From Cellulomonas shaoxiangyii (GTDB lineage Bacteria > Actinomycetota > Actinomycetes > Actinomycetales > Cellulomonadaceae), in the NCBI RefSeq assembly GCF_004798685.1, contig NZ_CP039291.1, positions 3,038,001-3,102,000 on the forward strand: a stretch of DNA of 64,000 nt. Direction: 5' to 3'. The notes beneath the pieces are model-generated. The model was not told the origin of the DNA and searched no databases. It saw only the letters and a program-made list of their open reading frames with translations. Shown here one piece after another: positions 18,503 through 27,219 of this stretch. The first letter of the stretch is position 1. Every line of letters begins with the position of its first letter. The position numbers and the translations under genes are program-made.

Positions 18503-18540
18503 CCCGGTCGGCGCCCTGGGAGGGGAGGGCGCCGGCCGGG
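18503..18540. terminator. bidirectional terminator between lacZ and the ROK operon
   Basis: CCCGGTCGGCGCCCT (18503-18517) pairs with AGGGCGCCGGCCGGG (18526-18540) with one G-T wobble, giving a 15-bp stem and an 8-nt loop. It lies between the stops of two convergent genes and works in either orientation by symmetry. Confidence 0.75.
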
Positions 18541-18544
18541 CAGC

Positions 18545-19783
18545 TCAGAGGGCGAGGGGCGACCGCGTCGTGAGGAGCCCGGCGTCCCCCAGGAACCGCT
18601 CGAGGGCGAGCGTCGCCATGCCGATCGCGGCGGAGTTGCCCCGGACCGTCGAGATGCCGACCGTGAGGTCGGCGGTGGTGCCGCGCGGCGCCTGCGCGCG
18701 GACCTCCGCGTGCGTGCCCGGGAGCAGACGGTCCCCCAGCGCCCAGGCGGTCCACCCGGTCAGCATGACGCGCTCGGGGTTGATGATCGCGACGAGGTCG
18801 GCGATCGCCGCGCCGAGGTAGGTCGCGGTGCGCTCGAGCGTGCGCACGACCGCGGGGTCGGGGTCCGGCGCGGCGAGCGCCGCCCCGAGCGCCCCGATGA
18901 AGTCGCGCTGCAGCTGCGTGCCGGTGAGCGGGTGGTCGGGCGCGATCTCCCGCAGCGTCTGCTGGATGCCCGGCGCGCCGACGTACGCCTCGACGCAGCC
19001 GCGCCGGCCGCACCGGCAGGCGCGGCCCTCGTGGACGAGCAGGGAGTGCCCCCACTCCCCGGCGGAGTTGGTCGCCCCGCGCAGCACGGTCCCGTCGAGC
19101 ACGATGCCGACCCCCACGCCGGTGCCGAGGTTCACCGTGACCATGCTGGCGACGCGGCGTCCCTCGCCGAGCCACAGCTCGGCCGTGGCGATGGCCTTGA
19201 GCGGGTTCTCCACGACGATCGGGACGTCGAGCCGGCGGCGCAGCAGGTCCAGGACGCCGACGCCCCGCCAGTGCCAGGCCGGCACGACCACCGACATCGT
19301 GCCGGCGCGGCCCTGCACCAGCCCGGGCAGCGCCACGCCCACGCCGAGGAGCTCGGACCGCGCCCGGCCGGCCGCCTCGAGCGCCTCGTCGAGGGAGCGC
19401 ACGAGCCCCTCGACGACGTGGTCGGCCGACTCCACGCGCTCGTCGAGCGGGACGTCGGTGCACGCGAGCTCGGTCAGCGCCGCGTCGAAGACGTGCGTCG
19501 AGACGTACGTCTCGGCGACGTCGACGCCCGCGAGGATGCCGCGCTCGCCGCGGATCGCCAGGGTCGTGGTGGGGCGGCCGACGCCGCTCGTGGACGACCC
19601 CGTCTCGGCGACGAGGCCCTCCGCGAGCAGCTCGGAGACGACCGTGGCGACGGTGGCGAGGCTGAGCCCGGTGCCGCGGGCGAGCTGGTTGCGCGTGGCG
19701 CCGCCCTGGGCGAGCAGCGCGTGGAGCACGTCGAGGCGCGACTCGCTGCGGATGTCGCGCGACGAGCGCTTCCTCACGGCCAT
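18545..19783 (-). CDS. ROK-family transcriptional repressor
   Basis: A 412-residue regulator. The N-terminal winged helix-turn-helix covers about residues 15-65 (LLAQGGATRNQLARGTGLS). The sugar-kinase-like ROK domain follows, with AGEWGH (E243, H246) and the zinc motif CRCGRRGC (C256, C258, C263) intact, and LGTGVGVG for nucleotide or sugar binding. NagC/XylR-type members repress catabolic genes until a sugar binds. The start ATG 19783 has GGGGAG 5 nt upstream and overlaps the GH35 stop by 10 nt, so the regulator is the last gene of the operon it likely controls. The inducer is probably galactose or a galactoside, an inference from its neighbours. Confidence 0.92.
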   Translation of the reverse strand: MAVRKRSSRDIRSESRLDVLHALLAQGGATRNQLARGTGLSLATVATVVSELLAEGLVAETGSSTSGVGRPTTTLAIRGERGILAGVDVAETYVSTHVFDAALTELACTDVPLDERVESADHVVEGLVRSLDEALEAAGRARSELLGVGVALPGLVQGRAGTMSVVVPAWHWRGVGVLDLLRRRLDVPIVVENPLKAIATAELWLGEGRRVASMVTVNLGTGVGVGIVLDGTVLRGATNSAGEWGHSLLVHEGRACRCGRRGCVEAYVGAPGIQQTLREIAPDHPLTGTQLQRDFIGALGAALAAPDPDPAVVRTLERTATYLGAAIADLVAIINPERVMLTGWTAWALGDRLLPGTHAEVRAQAPRGTTADLTVGISTVRGNSAAIGMATLALERFLGDAGLLTTRSPLAL

Positions 19784-22383
19784 GCACTCTCCCCGGTCGG
19801 CTGCACGAGCACCGCGGCGAGCTCCGGCTCCGCCGCGCCGACGGTCCCGCGGACCATCAGCCGGATGGTCCCAGAGTTCCACGCGGCCGGCAGCCAGACC
19901 CGCCCCGGGTCGCCCCCGGTGAACCGCGGGCGCGCGGCGTCCTCGAGCCACACCCGGCCGAGCAGCTCACCGTGGGCGTACGCAGCGACGCGCACGTGCG
20001 TGCCCGAGAACCGCACCGAGCAGCCACCGGCGGGCAGGTCCACCTCGAGCCAGACCTCCTCGCCGGGCGCCGGGCGCAGGGGCAGGTCGACCGGTGCGGC
20101 CGGTGCGTCGCGGCCGGCCAGGGCCACGAGCTCCCGGTCGGTCTGCGGCTCGACCTGCCAGCCCTCGACCGGCGCCAGCCGCAGCAGCACCGCCCCGCCG
20201 AGCGTGCCCGGCACGTGCGGGGCCGTCAGCGCCACCTCGGCGCCCGCGCCCGGGGCGAGGTGCAGCCACGGGTCCTGCGGCGTGACCAGGCACTCGACGC
20301 CGTCCACCGTGACCGTGACGGGGGCGGCGAGGCCCGGCAGGTGCAGCGCGTGGTCGTGCACCCCGTCGACGTCGAGGTCCCGCCGGTACGTCACGGGTGC
20401 CCCGACGCGCGTGCTGCTCCACCCGCCGAGCGGTCGCACGGGCGCCGGCCGGCCGGCCCACTGCGCGCCCGCGTCGACGGTCCACAGCGCGTGCACGTCC
20501 TCGCGGCCCAGCACCGACCACACGCGGCCCAGGCCGCGCAGCGAGCCCATCCGCAGGCCGGGCAGCCGCACGTCGTCGAAGTTGGGGTGCCCCCACGTCT
20601 CGACGGTCGCGGTCAGCGCCCGCGCCCCGCCGACGGGCACGACGACGCTCGCGCCGAACCGGGCGACCGTCGCCAGCGCGCGCCCGTCGAGCGCGAGGTC
20701 GACGACGTCGCCGGCGCCCTCGAGCAGCAGCTCGGCCGCGCCCGTGACGTCGGCGGCGTAGTGCACGCGCCCGCGGTGCACCCCGATCTCCTCGGAGGCC
20801 GGTGCGGTGCGGTGCGCGCGGGTCGCGTGGGTGCGCGTCGGCAGGTCGAGGCGGCGCGCGGTCCGCACGGCCGCCGGGTCGCCCGCGGCGTCCTGCGCGG
20901 CCGGCGGGTCGACCGCGCCGTCCGGCCCGGGCACGTCCTGCGGGTGGCGCACGACGACGTCCCACTGCTCACCGTCCGCGCGCACCACCGCGCGCACGGG
21001 CACCCCGGGGGCCGGCGCGTCGAGGCGGACGAGCGTCGGCGTGCCCGCCGGGGCGGCGAACGCCACCACGCCGGGCACGGTCGCCGCCAGCTCGACGCCG
21101 TGCGGTCCGGCGCCGACGAGGTCGCCGGTCGCGAGCGTGAGCGTGCCACGCCCCCCGAACCCGTCGAGCGGCAGGTCCCGCACGACGAGCGCGCACGCGT
21201 GCGCGGAGACGGTGAGCGTGACGGCGGGGACGCCGCCGGCGGCGGCGAGCTCGACGTCCGCCGGCTCGTCGCCCAGGTTCGGCACGCCGAGAAGCGTGCC
21301 GCCGCCGTCGAGCGCGACCCGCGACGGCGAGCTGCTCGTCGGCGCCTGCGTCGCGTACGCCCCGTCGGCCGCCTCGGGGACGCCGCGCGCGAGCCGCGGC
21401 CCGAGCGTGCGCGCCACGGCGGTCAGGACCCGCGCCTCGACCGTCTCGGGTCGCGGCGCGCCGGTCGGCGACAGGAACCCGCCGAAGTCGTAGTCGTGCG
21501 TCATGAAGCCGCCGGGGTCGCCCCAGTTCCCGACGGACGGCGTGAACCCGAAGTCGTACCCCGATGCCTGCAGGTACGGGGCCAGCACGCGCGCACCGCT
21601 GACCAGCAGGCGGCGCAGCGTGACGTGGCGGCGGTTGGTCTCGGTGACGAGCAGCGGCTCGCCCCGTGCGGCCAGCAGGTCCGCGTAGCGGCGCACCTCC
21701 GGCTCGAGGAACGGCGAGCGGTCGTCGGGGTAGAAGTTGAACGCGGGCGTGACGCCCGGCACCCCGCCGGTCGCCCCCTCGAGGTCGCCCTGACCGGCGC
21801 ACGCGACGAGCGGGACCTCGATCCCGTGCCGCAGCGCCATGTCCCGCAGCGCACCCACGTACGCGCCGCGGTCGGCGGTGTCGAAGAAGTCCAGCTCGTT
21901 CTCCAGCTGCACCGCGACGACGGACCCGCCGCGGCCGTGCTGCCGCTGCGCGAGCAGCGGCAGCACGCGGTCGAACCAGCGCTCCACGTGGGCGAGGTAC
22001 CGGGGCTCGGCCTGACGCAGCGCCAGCCCGGGTTCGAGGGGCAGCCACGCGGGCAGCGCGCCGCCGTCCCACTCGGAGCAGATGTAGGGCCCGGGGCGGG
22101 CGACGACGCCCAGCCCGGCGGCGTGGGCGAGGTCGAGGAACCGCCCGAGGTCGCGCCGGCCCGTGAAGTCCCACTCCCCCGGTGCGAGCTCGTGGAAGTT
22201 CCACGGCACGTACACGTCCACGAGCTCGTACCCGGTGGCCCGCACCTGCGCGAGCCGTGCGGCCCACTCCTCCCACGGGATGCGGAAGTAGAACAGGGAG
22301 GCGCAGGCCAGCACCTGCTCGCGGCCGTCGATGACGAGCCCGGACGTGCGCAGCGCGACGGGCGCCGTCTGGTGTGCGGTCAC
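19774..22383 (-). CDS. GH35 beta-galactosidase
   Basis: An 869-residue glycoside hydrolase. The barrel carries YELVDVYVPWNFHELAPGEWDF, ARPGPYICSEWDGGALPAWL and VAVQLENEL with the acid/base E163. The expected nucleophile position is PLLVTETN (E248); the usual tryptophan-rich stretch after the nucleophile is absent, so this is a divergent GH35. Several beta-sandwich domains fill the C-terminal 500 residues. No signal peptide is visible, so it should act inside the cell on transported oligosaccharides. The start GTG 22383 overlaps the permease stop as GTGA. Activity on beta-galactosides is likely but the exact linkage is open. Confidence 0.85.
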   Translation of the reverse strand: MTAHQTAPVALRTSGLVIDGREQVLACASLFYFRIPWEEWAARLAQVRATGYELVDVYVPWNFHELAPGEWDFTGRRDLGRFLDLAHAAGLGVVARPGPYICSEWDGGALPAWLPLEPGLALRQAEPRYLAHVERWFDRVLPLLAQRQHGRGGSVVAVQLENELDFFDTADRGAYVGALRDMALRHGIEVPLVACAGQGDLEGATGGVPGVTPAFNFYPDDRSPFLEPEVRRYADLLAARGEPLLVTETNRRHVTLRRLLVSGARVLAPYLQASGYDFGFTPSVGNWGDPGGFMTHDYDFGGFLSPTGAPRPETVEARVLTAVARTLGPRLARGVPEAADGAYATQAPTSSSPSRVALDGGGTLLGVPNLGDEPADVELAAAGGVPAVTLTVSAHACALVVRDLPLDGFGGRGTLTLATGDLVGAGPHGVELAATVPGVVAFAAPAGTPTLVRLDAPAPGVPVRAVVRADGEQWDVVVRHPQDVPGPDGAVDPPAAQDAAGDPAAVRTARRLDLPTRTHATRAHRTAPASEEIGVHRGRVHYAADVTGAAELLLEGAGDVVDLALDGRALATVARFGASVVVPVGGARALTATVETWGHPNFDDVRLPGLRMGSLRGLGRVWSVLGREDVHALWTVDAGAQWAGRPAPVRPLGGWSSTRVGAPVTYRRDLDVDGVHDHALHLPGLAAPVTVTVDGVECLVTPQDPWLHLAPGAGAEVALTAPHVPGTLGGAVLLRLAPVEGWQVEPQTDRELVALAGRDAPAAPVDLPLRPAPGEEVWLEVDLPAGGCSVRFSGTHVRVAAYAHGELLGRVWLEDAARPRFTGGDPGRVWLPAAWNSGTIRLMVRGTVGAAEPELAAVLVQPTGESAWP

Positions 22384-23315
22384 TTCACACCCGCGCTTCC
22401 GCCGGAGACGTTCATCTCGTACAGGTACTTCTGCCCGGCGTAGTAGATGGCGATCATCGGCGCCGTCAGGAGGATCGAGCCGACCATGACGAGGTTCCAC
22501 GGCGGCAGCTGCATGGCGTTGCTCGTGGAGGTCATGTACTGCAGGCCGAGGGCCAGGGGCATCATGTCCTCCTGGTTGAGGTAGATGAGGGGGCCCATGA
22601 AGTCGCCCCACGCCGCGGTGAGCGTGAAGATTGCGATGGCCGTGAGGATCGGCCACATCATCGGCAGGATGATCCGGCGGTAGATCCCGAAGTAGCCGAG
22701 CCCGTCGACCTGCGCGGCCTCGTCGAGCTCACCGGAGACGCGGGACACGAACTGGCGCACCAGGAAGACGTTGAACGCGTTGGAGAAGAAGTTCGGGATG
22801 ATCAGCGGCAGGAACGTGTTGACCCAGCCGAGCTCCTTGAACAGCAGGAACTGCGGGATCATCGTGATCTGCGCGGGGATCATCATCGTGGCCAGCACGA
22901 CCATGAACATGACGTTCTTGCCCGGCGCGCGCAGGCGCGCGAAGGCGTAGCCGACGAGCGAGGACGAGAGCACCTGGCCGACGGCGGACAGCGTCGCGAT
23001 GACGACGGAGTTGACGACGAACCGGCCCACGGGCAGCCCCGTCGCGGTGAACACCTGCGTGAAGTTCGACCACTCCCACTCGCCCGGGACGATGGTGAAC
23101 ATGTTGGTCGCGCTCGTCTGGTCGCTGGCGAGCGCGATCGAGACCATGAGCACGAACGGCACGAAGAACACGGCAGAGACCAGCAGCAGTACCGCGTAGG
23201 TCGCGGGCGAGGCCTTGAAGGCCTTCAACGTCCGGGCCGGGGTGTGGTCGCGCCGGGACCCGTCGGTGGTCAGCGGGGGCGCCGCCATGGGCGACACCGG
23301 GGTGGCGACGGTCAT
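22380..23315 (-). CDS. carbohydrate ABC transporter permease (MalG type)
   Basis: A 311-residue inner membrane protein with six hydrophobic segments. The EAA loop contacting the ATPase reads ELDEAAQVDGLGYFGIYRRIILPM. The first 35 residues are cytoplasmic. The start ATG 23315 shares a base with the stop of the partner permease (TGATG); an in-frame ATG nine codons later is possible. With the other permease it forms the transmembrane pore for the sugar delivered by the binding protein. Confidence 0.93.
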   Translation of the reverse strand: MTVATPVSPMAAPPLTTDGSRRDHTPARTLKAFKASPATYAVLLLVSAVFFVPFVLMVSIALASDQTSATNMFTIVPGEWEWSNFTQVFTATGLPVGRFVVNSVVIATLSAVGQVLSSSLVGYAFARLRAPGKNVMFMVVLATMMIPAQITMIPQFLLFKELGWVNTFLPLIIPNFFSNAFNVFLVRQFVSRVSGELDEAAQVDGLGYFGIYRRIILPMMWPILTAIAIFTLTAAWGDFMGPLIYLNQEDMMPLALGLQYMTSTSNAMQLPPWNLVMVGSILLTAPMIAIYYAGQKYLYEMNVSGGSAGVK

Positions 23316-24289
23316 CACCGCACCTCCGTCTCGTAGAAGACCCAGCTCTTGGACGTGCGGAACGCGACGATCGTGAACGCGATGATGACGAGGAACAGCA
23401 GCCAGGCGATCGCCGACGCGTAGCCGAAGTGGTAGAAGCTGAAGGCCTCGCGGAAGAGCAGGGGCACCATCATCATGCTCGCGTTGTCGGGCCCGCCGGA
23501 GGTGAGGATGTACACCTGCGAGAAGATCTGGAACGCGCCGATCAGGCCCATGATGAGGTTGAAGAAGATGATCGGCGTGATCTGCGGGAACGTGATGGAC
23601 CAGAACTGGCGCACCGGCCCGGCGCCGTCGATCTCCGCGGCCTCGTAGAACTCCTTGGGGACGCCGTTCATCGCGGACAGCAGCAGCACGGTGGCACCGC
23701 CGGCGCCCCACGCGGACAGCACGACCAGCGCCGGCTTCACCCAGGTGGGGTCGAGCAGCCAGTCCGGCCCGTGGATGCCGACCACGCCGAGCAGGTCGTT
23801 GAGGGGCCCCGACGGCGCCAGGACCATCTTGAACACCATCGCGGTCGCCACCAGCGGCACCAGCGTGGGCAGGTAGATCATGGTGCGGAAGAGCTTGCGG
23901 CCGCGGACCTTCTTGTTGAGCAGGTTCGCGAGCCACACCCCGATCGCGAGACCCACCGGGACCGACACCAGCGCGTAGAAGAAGGTGTTGCGGAGCGCCT
24001 TCCAGAAGATCGGGTCGTCGGACAGCGCCGTCGTGTAGTTCTCCAGCCCGACGAACTCGGCCGGCGTGAACGAGTCCCACTCGGTGAGCGAGATGTAGAC
24101 GGACGCCACCATCGGCCCGAGCAGGAACCCGACGAACCCGATGAGCCACGGGGAGATGAACAACCAGAACCAGCGCGCCTCGGCCTTGCGCCGCCGGCTG
24201 AGCTTCTGACGAGGCGCGCCGCGCCCCCCGGCGCGGCGCGGGCTGCTCGCCCGCACCGCGCCGAGGGCCCCGCCGAGGTCGGCGGTCAT
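23315..24289 (-). CDS. carbohydrate ABC transporter permease (MalF type)
   Basis: A 324-residue permease with six hydrophobic segments and the EAA loop EFYEAAEIDGAGPVRQFWSIT. The basic N-terminus (QKLSRRRKAEARWFW) leads into the first segment, as usual for UgpA/LacF-like proteins. The start ATG 24289 shares a base with the stop of the binding-protein gene. No ATPase gene follows, so a shared MsiK-type ATPase encoded elsewhere probably powers the system. Confidence 0.93.
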   Translation of the reverse strand: MTADLGGALGAVRASSPRRAGGRGAPRQKLSRRRKAEARWFWLFISPWLIGFVGFLLGPMVASVYISLTEWDSFTPAEFVGLENYTTALSDDPIFWKALRNTFFYALVSVPVGLAIGVWLANLLNKKVRGRKLFRTMIYLPTLVPLVATAMVFKMVLAPSGPLNDLLGVVGIHGPDWLLDPTWVKPALVVLSAWGAGGATVLLLSAMNGVPKEFYEAAEIDGAGPVRQFWSITFPQITPIIFFNLIMGLIGAFQIFSQVYILTSGGPDNASMMMVPLLFREAFSFYHFGYASAIAWLLFLVIIAFTIVAFRTSKSWVFYETEVR

Positions 24290-25581
24290 CAGCTCGCCGG
24301 CTCGATGACGGTCTCGAGCTTCTTCTGGACCATGTCCAGCTGGGTCTTCGCGTCGCCGCCCTCGTTCCAGAACGTCTCGAGGTTGTCGGTGAACGCGGCC
24401 TGCATCTCGTTCCACTCGGGGATGAGCGGGGACGTGAAGACGAAGTCCGAGGACTCGCCGAACGCCGCCATGTTCACCTCGCGCGTGGCCCACTCGGGCG
24501 TGAGGAACGCCTCGGACTGCTGGACCTCGAGGTTCGCGGGGACGTCCTGCGCGTTCTTGATGATGACGGCCTGCGCCTCCGCGTCCGTGAGGAAGTCGAT
24601 GGCCTCGAACGCCTGCTCGGCGTGCTCGCTGTCACGGGAGATCGCCAGGCCGGAGCCGAAGGCGGACACGGCCTGCTCGGGGCCCTGCCACATCGGCGCG
24701 ATGTCCCAGTTGAAGTCGGCCTCGAGCAGCGAGTTGATGGCCCAGAAGCCGGTCGTGTTCATCGCGACCTTCTGCGCGGCGAACGCCGGGTCGCCGCCCA
24801 TGTCGGGGCCCATGTCCGCGTACTCGGCGGCGGTGGGCGCGACGTGGTGCACGTGCGTGAGGTCGTTGGCCCACTGCAGGGCCTCGACGACCTCGGGCGA
24901 GTTCGCCGCCGGCTGCCCGGCGTCGTCGATGATCTGGCCGCCGTTCTGGTACGCGAACGACCACCACTGCGCCCACCAGCCGGCGCCCGCGTAGCCCCAC
25001 TGCTGACCGGGGACCGTCAGCTTCTCCATCGCCGCCTGCGCGTCCTGCCACGTCCAGTCGGCGGCCGGGTACTCGACGCCCGCGGCGTCGAACATGTCCT
25101 TGTTGTAGTAGACGATCATCGCGCCGGAACGGTCGGGGACCGCGTACACGCTGTCCTCGTAGGAGTAGAGGCCGCCGACGGGGCCGAACCGCTCCTCCAG
25201 GTCCAGGCCGGCGTCGGCCGCGAGGTCGTCGAGCGGGATGATCTGGTTCTTCGAGGAGTAGACGTTCACGCCCTCGGCGACCTGGAGGATGTCCGGCCCG
25301 TCGCCACCGGCGATCATGGTCTGGACCTTCTGCTCGTACTGGTCGCCGGGGATCAGCTGGAGGTCGATCGTGACCTCGTCCTGCGACGCCTCGAACAGGT
25401 CGACGCGCTCCTGGTACGACTTCTTGTCGACGTCCCCGCCCCAGACGGTCATCGTCAGGGTCACCGGGCCGTCGCCCGAGGCGGCGTCGTCGCCGCCCCC
25501 GCACGCTGCCAGCGTGAGCATCCCCAGTGCTGCGAGTGCTGCCGTTCCGGTCCGCGCCACACGTGACCTCGTGGTCCTCAT
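24289..25581 (-). CDS. sugar-binding lipoprotein of ABC transporter
   Basis: A 430-residue extracellular solute-binding protein, family 1. The signal peptide ends in the lipobox LAAC (C27), followed by a Gly/Asp-rich linker. The mature part starts TLTMTVWGGDVDKKSY and has the typical WTWQDAQAAMEKL and GLAISRDSEHAEQAFEAIDFL segments of maltose/lactose-binding relatives. Tryptophan- and tyrosine-rich stretches, such as GYAGAGWWAQWW, are likely to stack on the sugar. It is the first gene of the five-gene operon, and the operator-like palindrome lies 78 nt upstream. The ligand is probably a galactose-containing oligosaccharide, judged from the two hydrolase genes. Confidence 0.93.
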   Translation of the reverse strand: MRTTRSRVARTGTAALAALGMLTLAACGGGDDAASGDGPVTLTMTVWGGDVDKKSYQERVDLFEASQDEVTIDLQLIPGDQYEQKVQTMIAGGDGPDILQVAEGVNVYSSKNQIIPLDDLAADAGLDLEERFGPVGGLYSYEDSVYAVPDRSGAMIVYYNKDMFDAAGVEYPAADWTWQDAQAAMEKLTVPGQQWGYAGAGWWAQWWSFAYQNGGQIIDDAGQPAANSPEVVEALQWANDLTHVHHVAPTAAEYADMGPDMGGDPAFAAQKVAMNTTGFWAINSLLEADFNWDIAPMWQGPEQAVSAFGSGLAISRDSEHAEQAFEAIDFLTDAEAQAVIIKNAQDVPANLEVQQSEAFLTPEWATREVNMAAFGESSDFVFTSPLIPEWNEMQAAFTDNLETFWNEGGDAKTQLDMVQKKLETVIEPAS

Positions 25582-25658
25582 GCTGTCCGCCTCTCTGCGG
25601 TCAGGACGGGGGCGGACGTCGTCGTCCGCGCGACCCGTCGAGTAGTCGTGCCGGTAAA

Positions 25659-25678
25659 TCTAACCATTAGAGAAATGG
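25659..25678 (-). promoter_or_regulatory. overlapping inverted repeats, candidate ROK operator
   Basis: Two inverted repeats overlap here: TCTAA-CCA-TTAGA at 25659-25671, and CCATT-N5-AATGG at 25664-25678. They form an AT-rich island in otherwise GC-rich sequence, about 80 nt before the binding-protein ATG. The CTAA/TTAG half-sites resemble those of ROK regulators in actinobacteria. On the minus strand TAGATT (25662-25657) could be a -10, so binding would block it. Confidence 0.55.
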
Positions 25679-25808
25679 CTTGACCAGTACCGGGGCGGAT
25701 GACCGCACGCACGGCGAGCCCCGCGCGACGGAGGGCGACGGAGGCGCGCCGCCGGGACGCAGCGGGCGGTCGGGCGCCCGACCGCCCTCGCCGACGCGGC
25801 GGGCCGGG

Positions 25809-25880
25809 CTCCGCCCCCAGGATTCGAACCTGGACCGCAAGGCTCCAAAGGCCTGCATGCTGCCGTTACACCAGGGCGGA
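25809..25880 (-). tRNA. tRNA-Gln (anticodon UUG)
   Basis: Read on the minus strand, a 7-bp acceptor stem TCCGCCC/GGGCGGA encloses a D arm, an anticodon loop CTTTGGA (anticodon TTG), and a T arm with GGTTCGAATCC. The CCA end is not encoded. It lies alone between the sugar operon and the divergent TetR gene; a CAGACT hexamer at 25896-25891 may be its -10. Confidence 0.95.
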
Positions 25881-25910
25881 CCGGCCGCCCAGTCTGCCAG
25901 CCCCGCACGG

Positions 25911-25916
25911 CACAAT
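25911..25916 (+). promoter_or_regulatory. leaderless -10 of the TetR gene
   Basis: CACAAT is followed by exactly 6 nt and the GTG start at 25923, with no ribosome-binding site between them. Confidence 0.5.
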
Positions 25917-25922
25917 GGCCGC

Positions 25923-26582
25923 GTGGCCGACTCCAAGCGCACGCCGCGCTCGCGCATGACCGGGACGCAGCGACGCGCCCAGCTGCTCGACGTGTCGCGC
26001 ACGCTGTTCGCCGAGAAGGGCTTCGACAACACGAGCGTGGAGGAGATCGCCGCACGTGCCGACGTCTCCAAGCCGGTCGTGTACGAGCACTTCGGCGGCA
26101 AGGAGGGCGTGTACGCCGTCGTCGTGGACCGCGAGATCCAGGCGCTCACGGGTGCGCTGACGGAGGCGCTCGAGGGCGGGGGGCACGCGAAGGCGCTGGT
26201 CGAGCGGACCACGCTCGCGCTGCTGTCCTACATCGAGACGTCCGAGGCGGGCTTCCGCATCCTGGTCCGCGACTCGCCGGTCGCGCAGGCGACGGGCACG
26301 TTCTCGAGCCTCATCGGGGACGTCGCGTCGCAGGTCGAGCACCTGCTCGCGGACCAGTTCACCAAGCAGGGCCTCGACCGGCGCACGGCCCCCATCTACG
26401 CGCAGATGCTCGTGGGCATGGTCGCGCTGACGGGGCAGTGGTGGCTCGACGCGCGCAGCCCGCAGAAGGCCGAGGTGGCCGCGCACCTGGTGAATCTCGC
26501 CTGGAACGGCCTGTCGGGGCTCGAGCGGCGTCCGCAGCTGACGAAGGACGGCGAGCCCGCGCGCACCGCCGGGCCGTCCTGA
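25923..26582 (+). CDS. TetR-family transcriptional regulator
   Basis: A 219-residue regulator. The N-terminal helix-turn-helix spans about residues 15-60: QLLDVSRTLFAEKGFDNTSV, EEIAARADVSKPVVYEHFGGKEGVY. The C-terminal ligand domain is not diagnostic. The start GTG 25923 is chosen because of the -10 hexamer directly before it; ATG 25956 is an alternative. A TetR gene near glmU is also found in mycobacteria (Rv1019). It lies 47 nt before the MarR gene on the same strand. Target genes are unknown. Confidence 0.88.
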   Translation: MADSKRTPRSRMTGTQRRAQLLDVSRTLFAEKGFDNTSVEEIAARADVSKPVVYEHFGGKEGVYAVVVDREIQALTGALTEALEGGGHAKALVERTTLALLSYIETSEAGFRILVRDSPVAQATGTFSSLIGDVASQVEHLLADQFTKQGLDRRTAPIYAQMLVGMVALTGQWWLDARSPQKAEVAAHLVNLAWNGLSGLERRPQLTKDGEPARTAGPS

Positions 26583-26617
26583 CCGCGTCGCCTGCCGGCG
26601 GCGCGGCCGACGGCGAC

Positions 26618-26623
26618 TACCCT
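26618..26623 (+). promoter_or_regulatory. leaderless -10 of the MarR gene
   Basis: TACCCT lies 6 nt before ATG 26630 and no Shine-Dalgarno sequence is present. Confidence 0.5.
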
Positions 26624-26629
26624 GCGACC

Positions 26630-27148
26630 ATGGCCGAGACCCACGCCGGCCGCACCCGCCAGGACGAGGTCGACCGCATCGTGCTCGCGTGGGAGCGGGA
26701 GCGGCCCGACCTGGACGTACGACCCCTGACGGTGCTGTCCCGCGTCAGTCGCCTCGCACGCCACCTCGACCTGGCCCGCCGCGGCGCGTTCGCGCGGCAC
26801 GGCCTCGAGACGTGGGAGTTCGACGTGCTCGCGGCGCTGCGCCGCGCCGGTGCGCCGTACCGGCTCTCCCCCGGCGCGCTGCTGACGCAGACCCTCGTGA
26901 CGAGCGGGACCATGACCAACCGCATCGACCGGCTCGCCGAGCAGGGCCTCGTGGAGCGCCGGCCGTCGCCGGACGACCGCCGGGGCGTGCTCGTGGAGCT
27001 CACGGCGGCCGGGCTGCGCCGCGTCGACGAGGCGTTCGCCGACCTGCTCGACGTCGAGCGGGGCCTGCTCGGCGACCTGCCCGAGGCGGACCGCGACCGG
27101 TTGGCGGCGCTGCTGCGGGACGTGCTCACGCTCTTCGACGAGTCGTGA
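26630..27148 (+). CDS. MarR-family transcriptional regulator
   Basis: A 172-residue winged helix-turn-helix protein. The dimerisation helix reads VLSRVSRLARHLDLARRGAF, the recognition region LLTQTLVTSGTMTNRIDRLAEQGLVERR, and the wing PSPDDRRGVLVELTAAG, all typical MarR features. Members usually respond to small phenolic compounds or oxidants and control efflux or catabolic genes. No divergent target lies nearby; the gene ends 71 nt before the convergent ArsR operon. Confidence 0.9.
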   Translation: MAETHAGRTRQDEVDRIVLAWERERPDLDVRPLTVLSRVSRLARHLDLARRGAFARHGLETWEFDVLAALRRAGAPYRLSPGALLTQTLVTSGTMTNRIDRLAEQGLVERRPSPDDRRGVLVELTAAGLRRVDEAFADLLDVERGLLGDLPEADRDRLAALLRDVLTLFDES

Positions 27149-27154
27149 CGCCGG

Positions 27155-27190
27155 GACCCGGGCGGCACGCGTGACCCGGGCGGCACGCGT
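27155..27190. repeat. 18-nt tandem repeat, two full copies
   Basis: GACCCGGGCGGCACGCGT occurs perfectly at 27155-27172 and 27173-27190, with a partial third copy leading into the hairpin that follows. It lies between the convergent MarR and ArsR genes. Confidence 0.8.
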
Positions 27191-27193
27191 GAC

Positions 27194-27210
27194 CCGGGCG
27201 ACGCGCCCGG
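27194..27210. terminator. hairpin between convergent MarR and ArsR genes
   Basis: CCGGGCG (27194-27200) pairs with CGCCCGG (27204-27210) around a 3-nt loop. Short but entirely GC, and placed between two stops. Confidence 0.5.
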
Positions 27211-27219
27211 CCTGACGGC

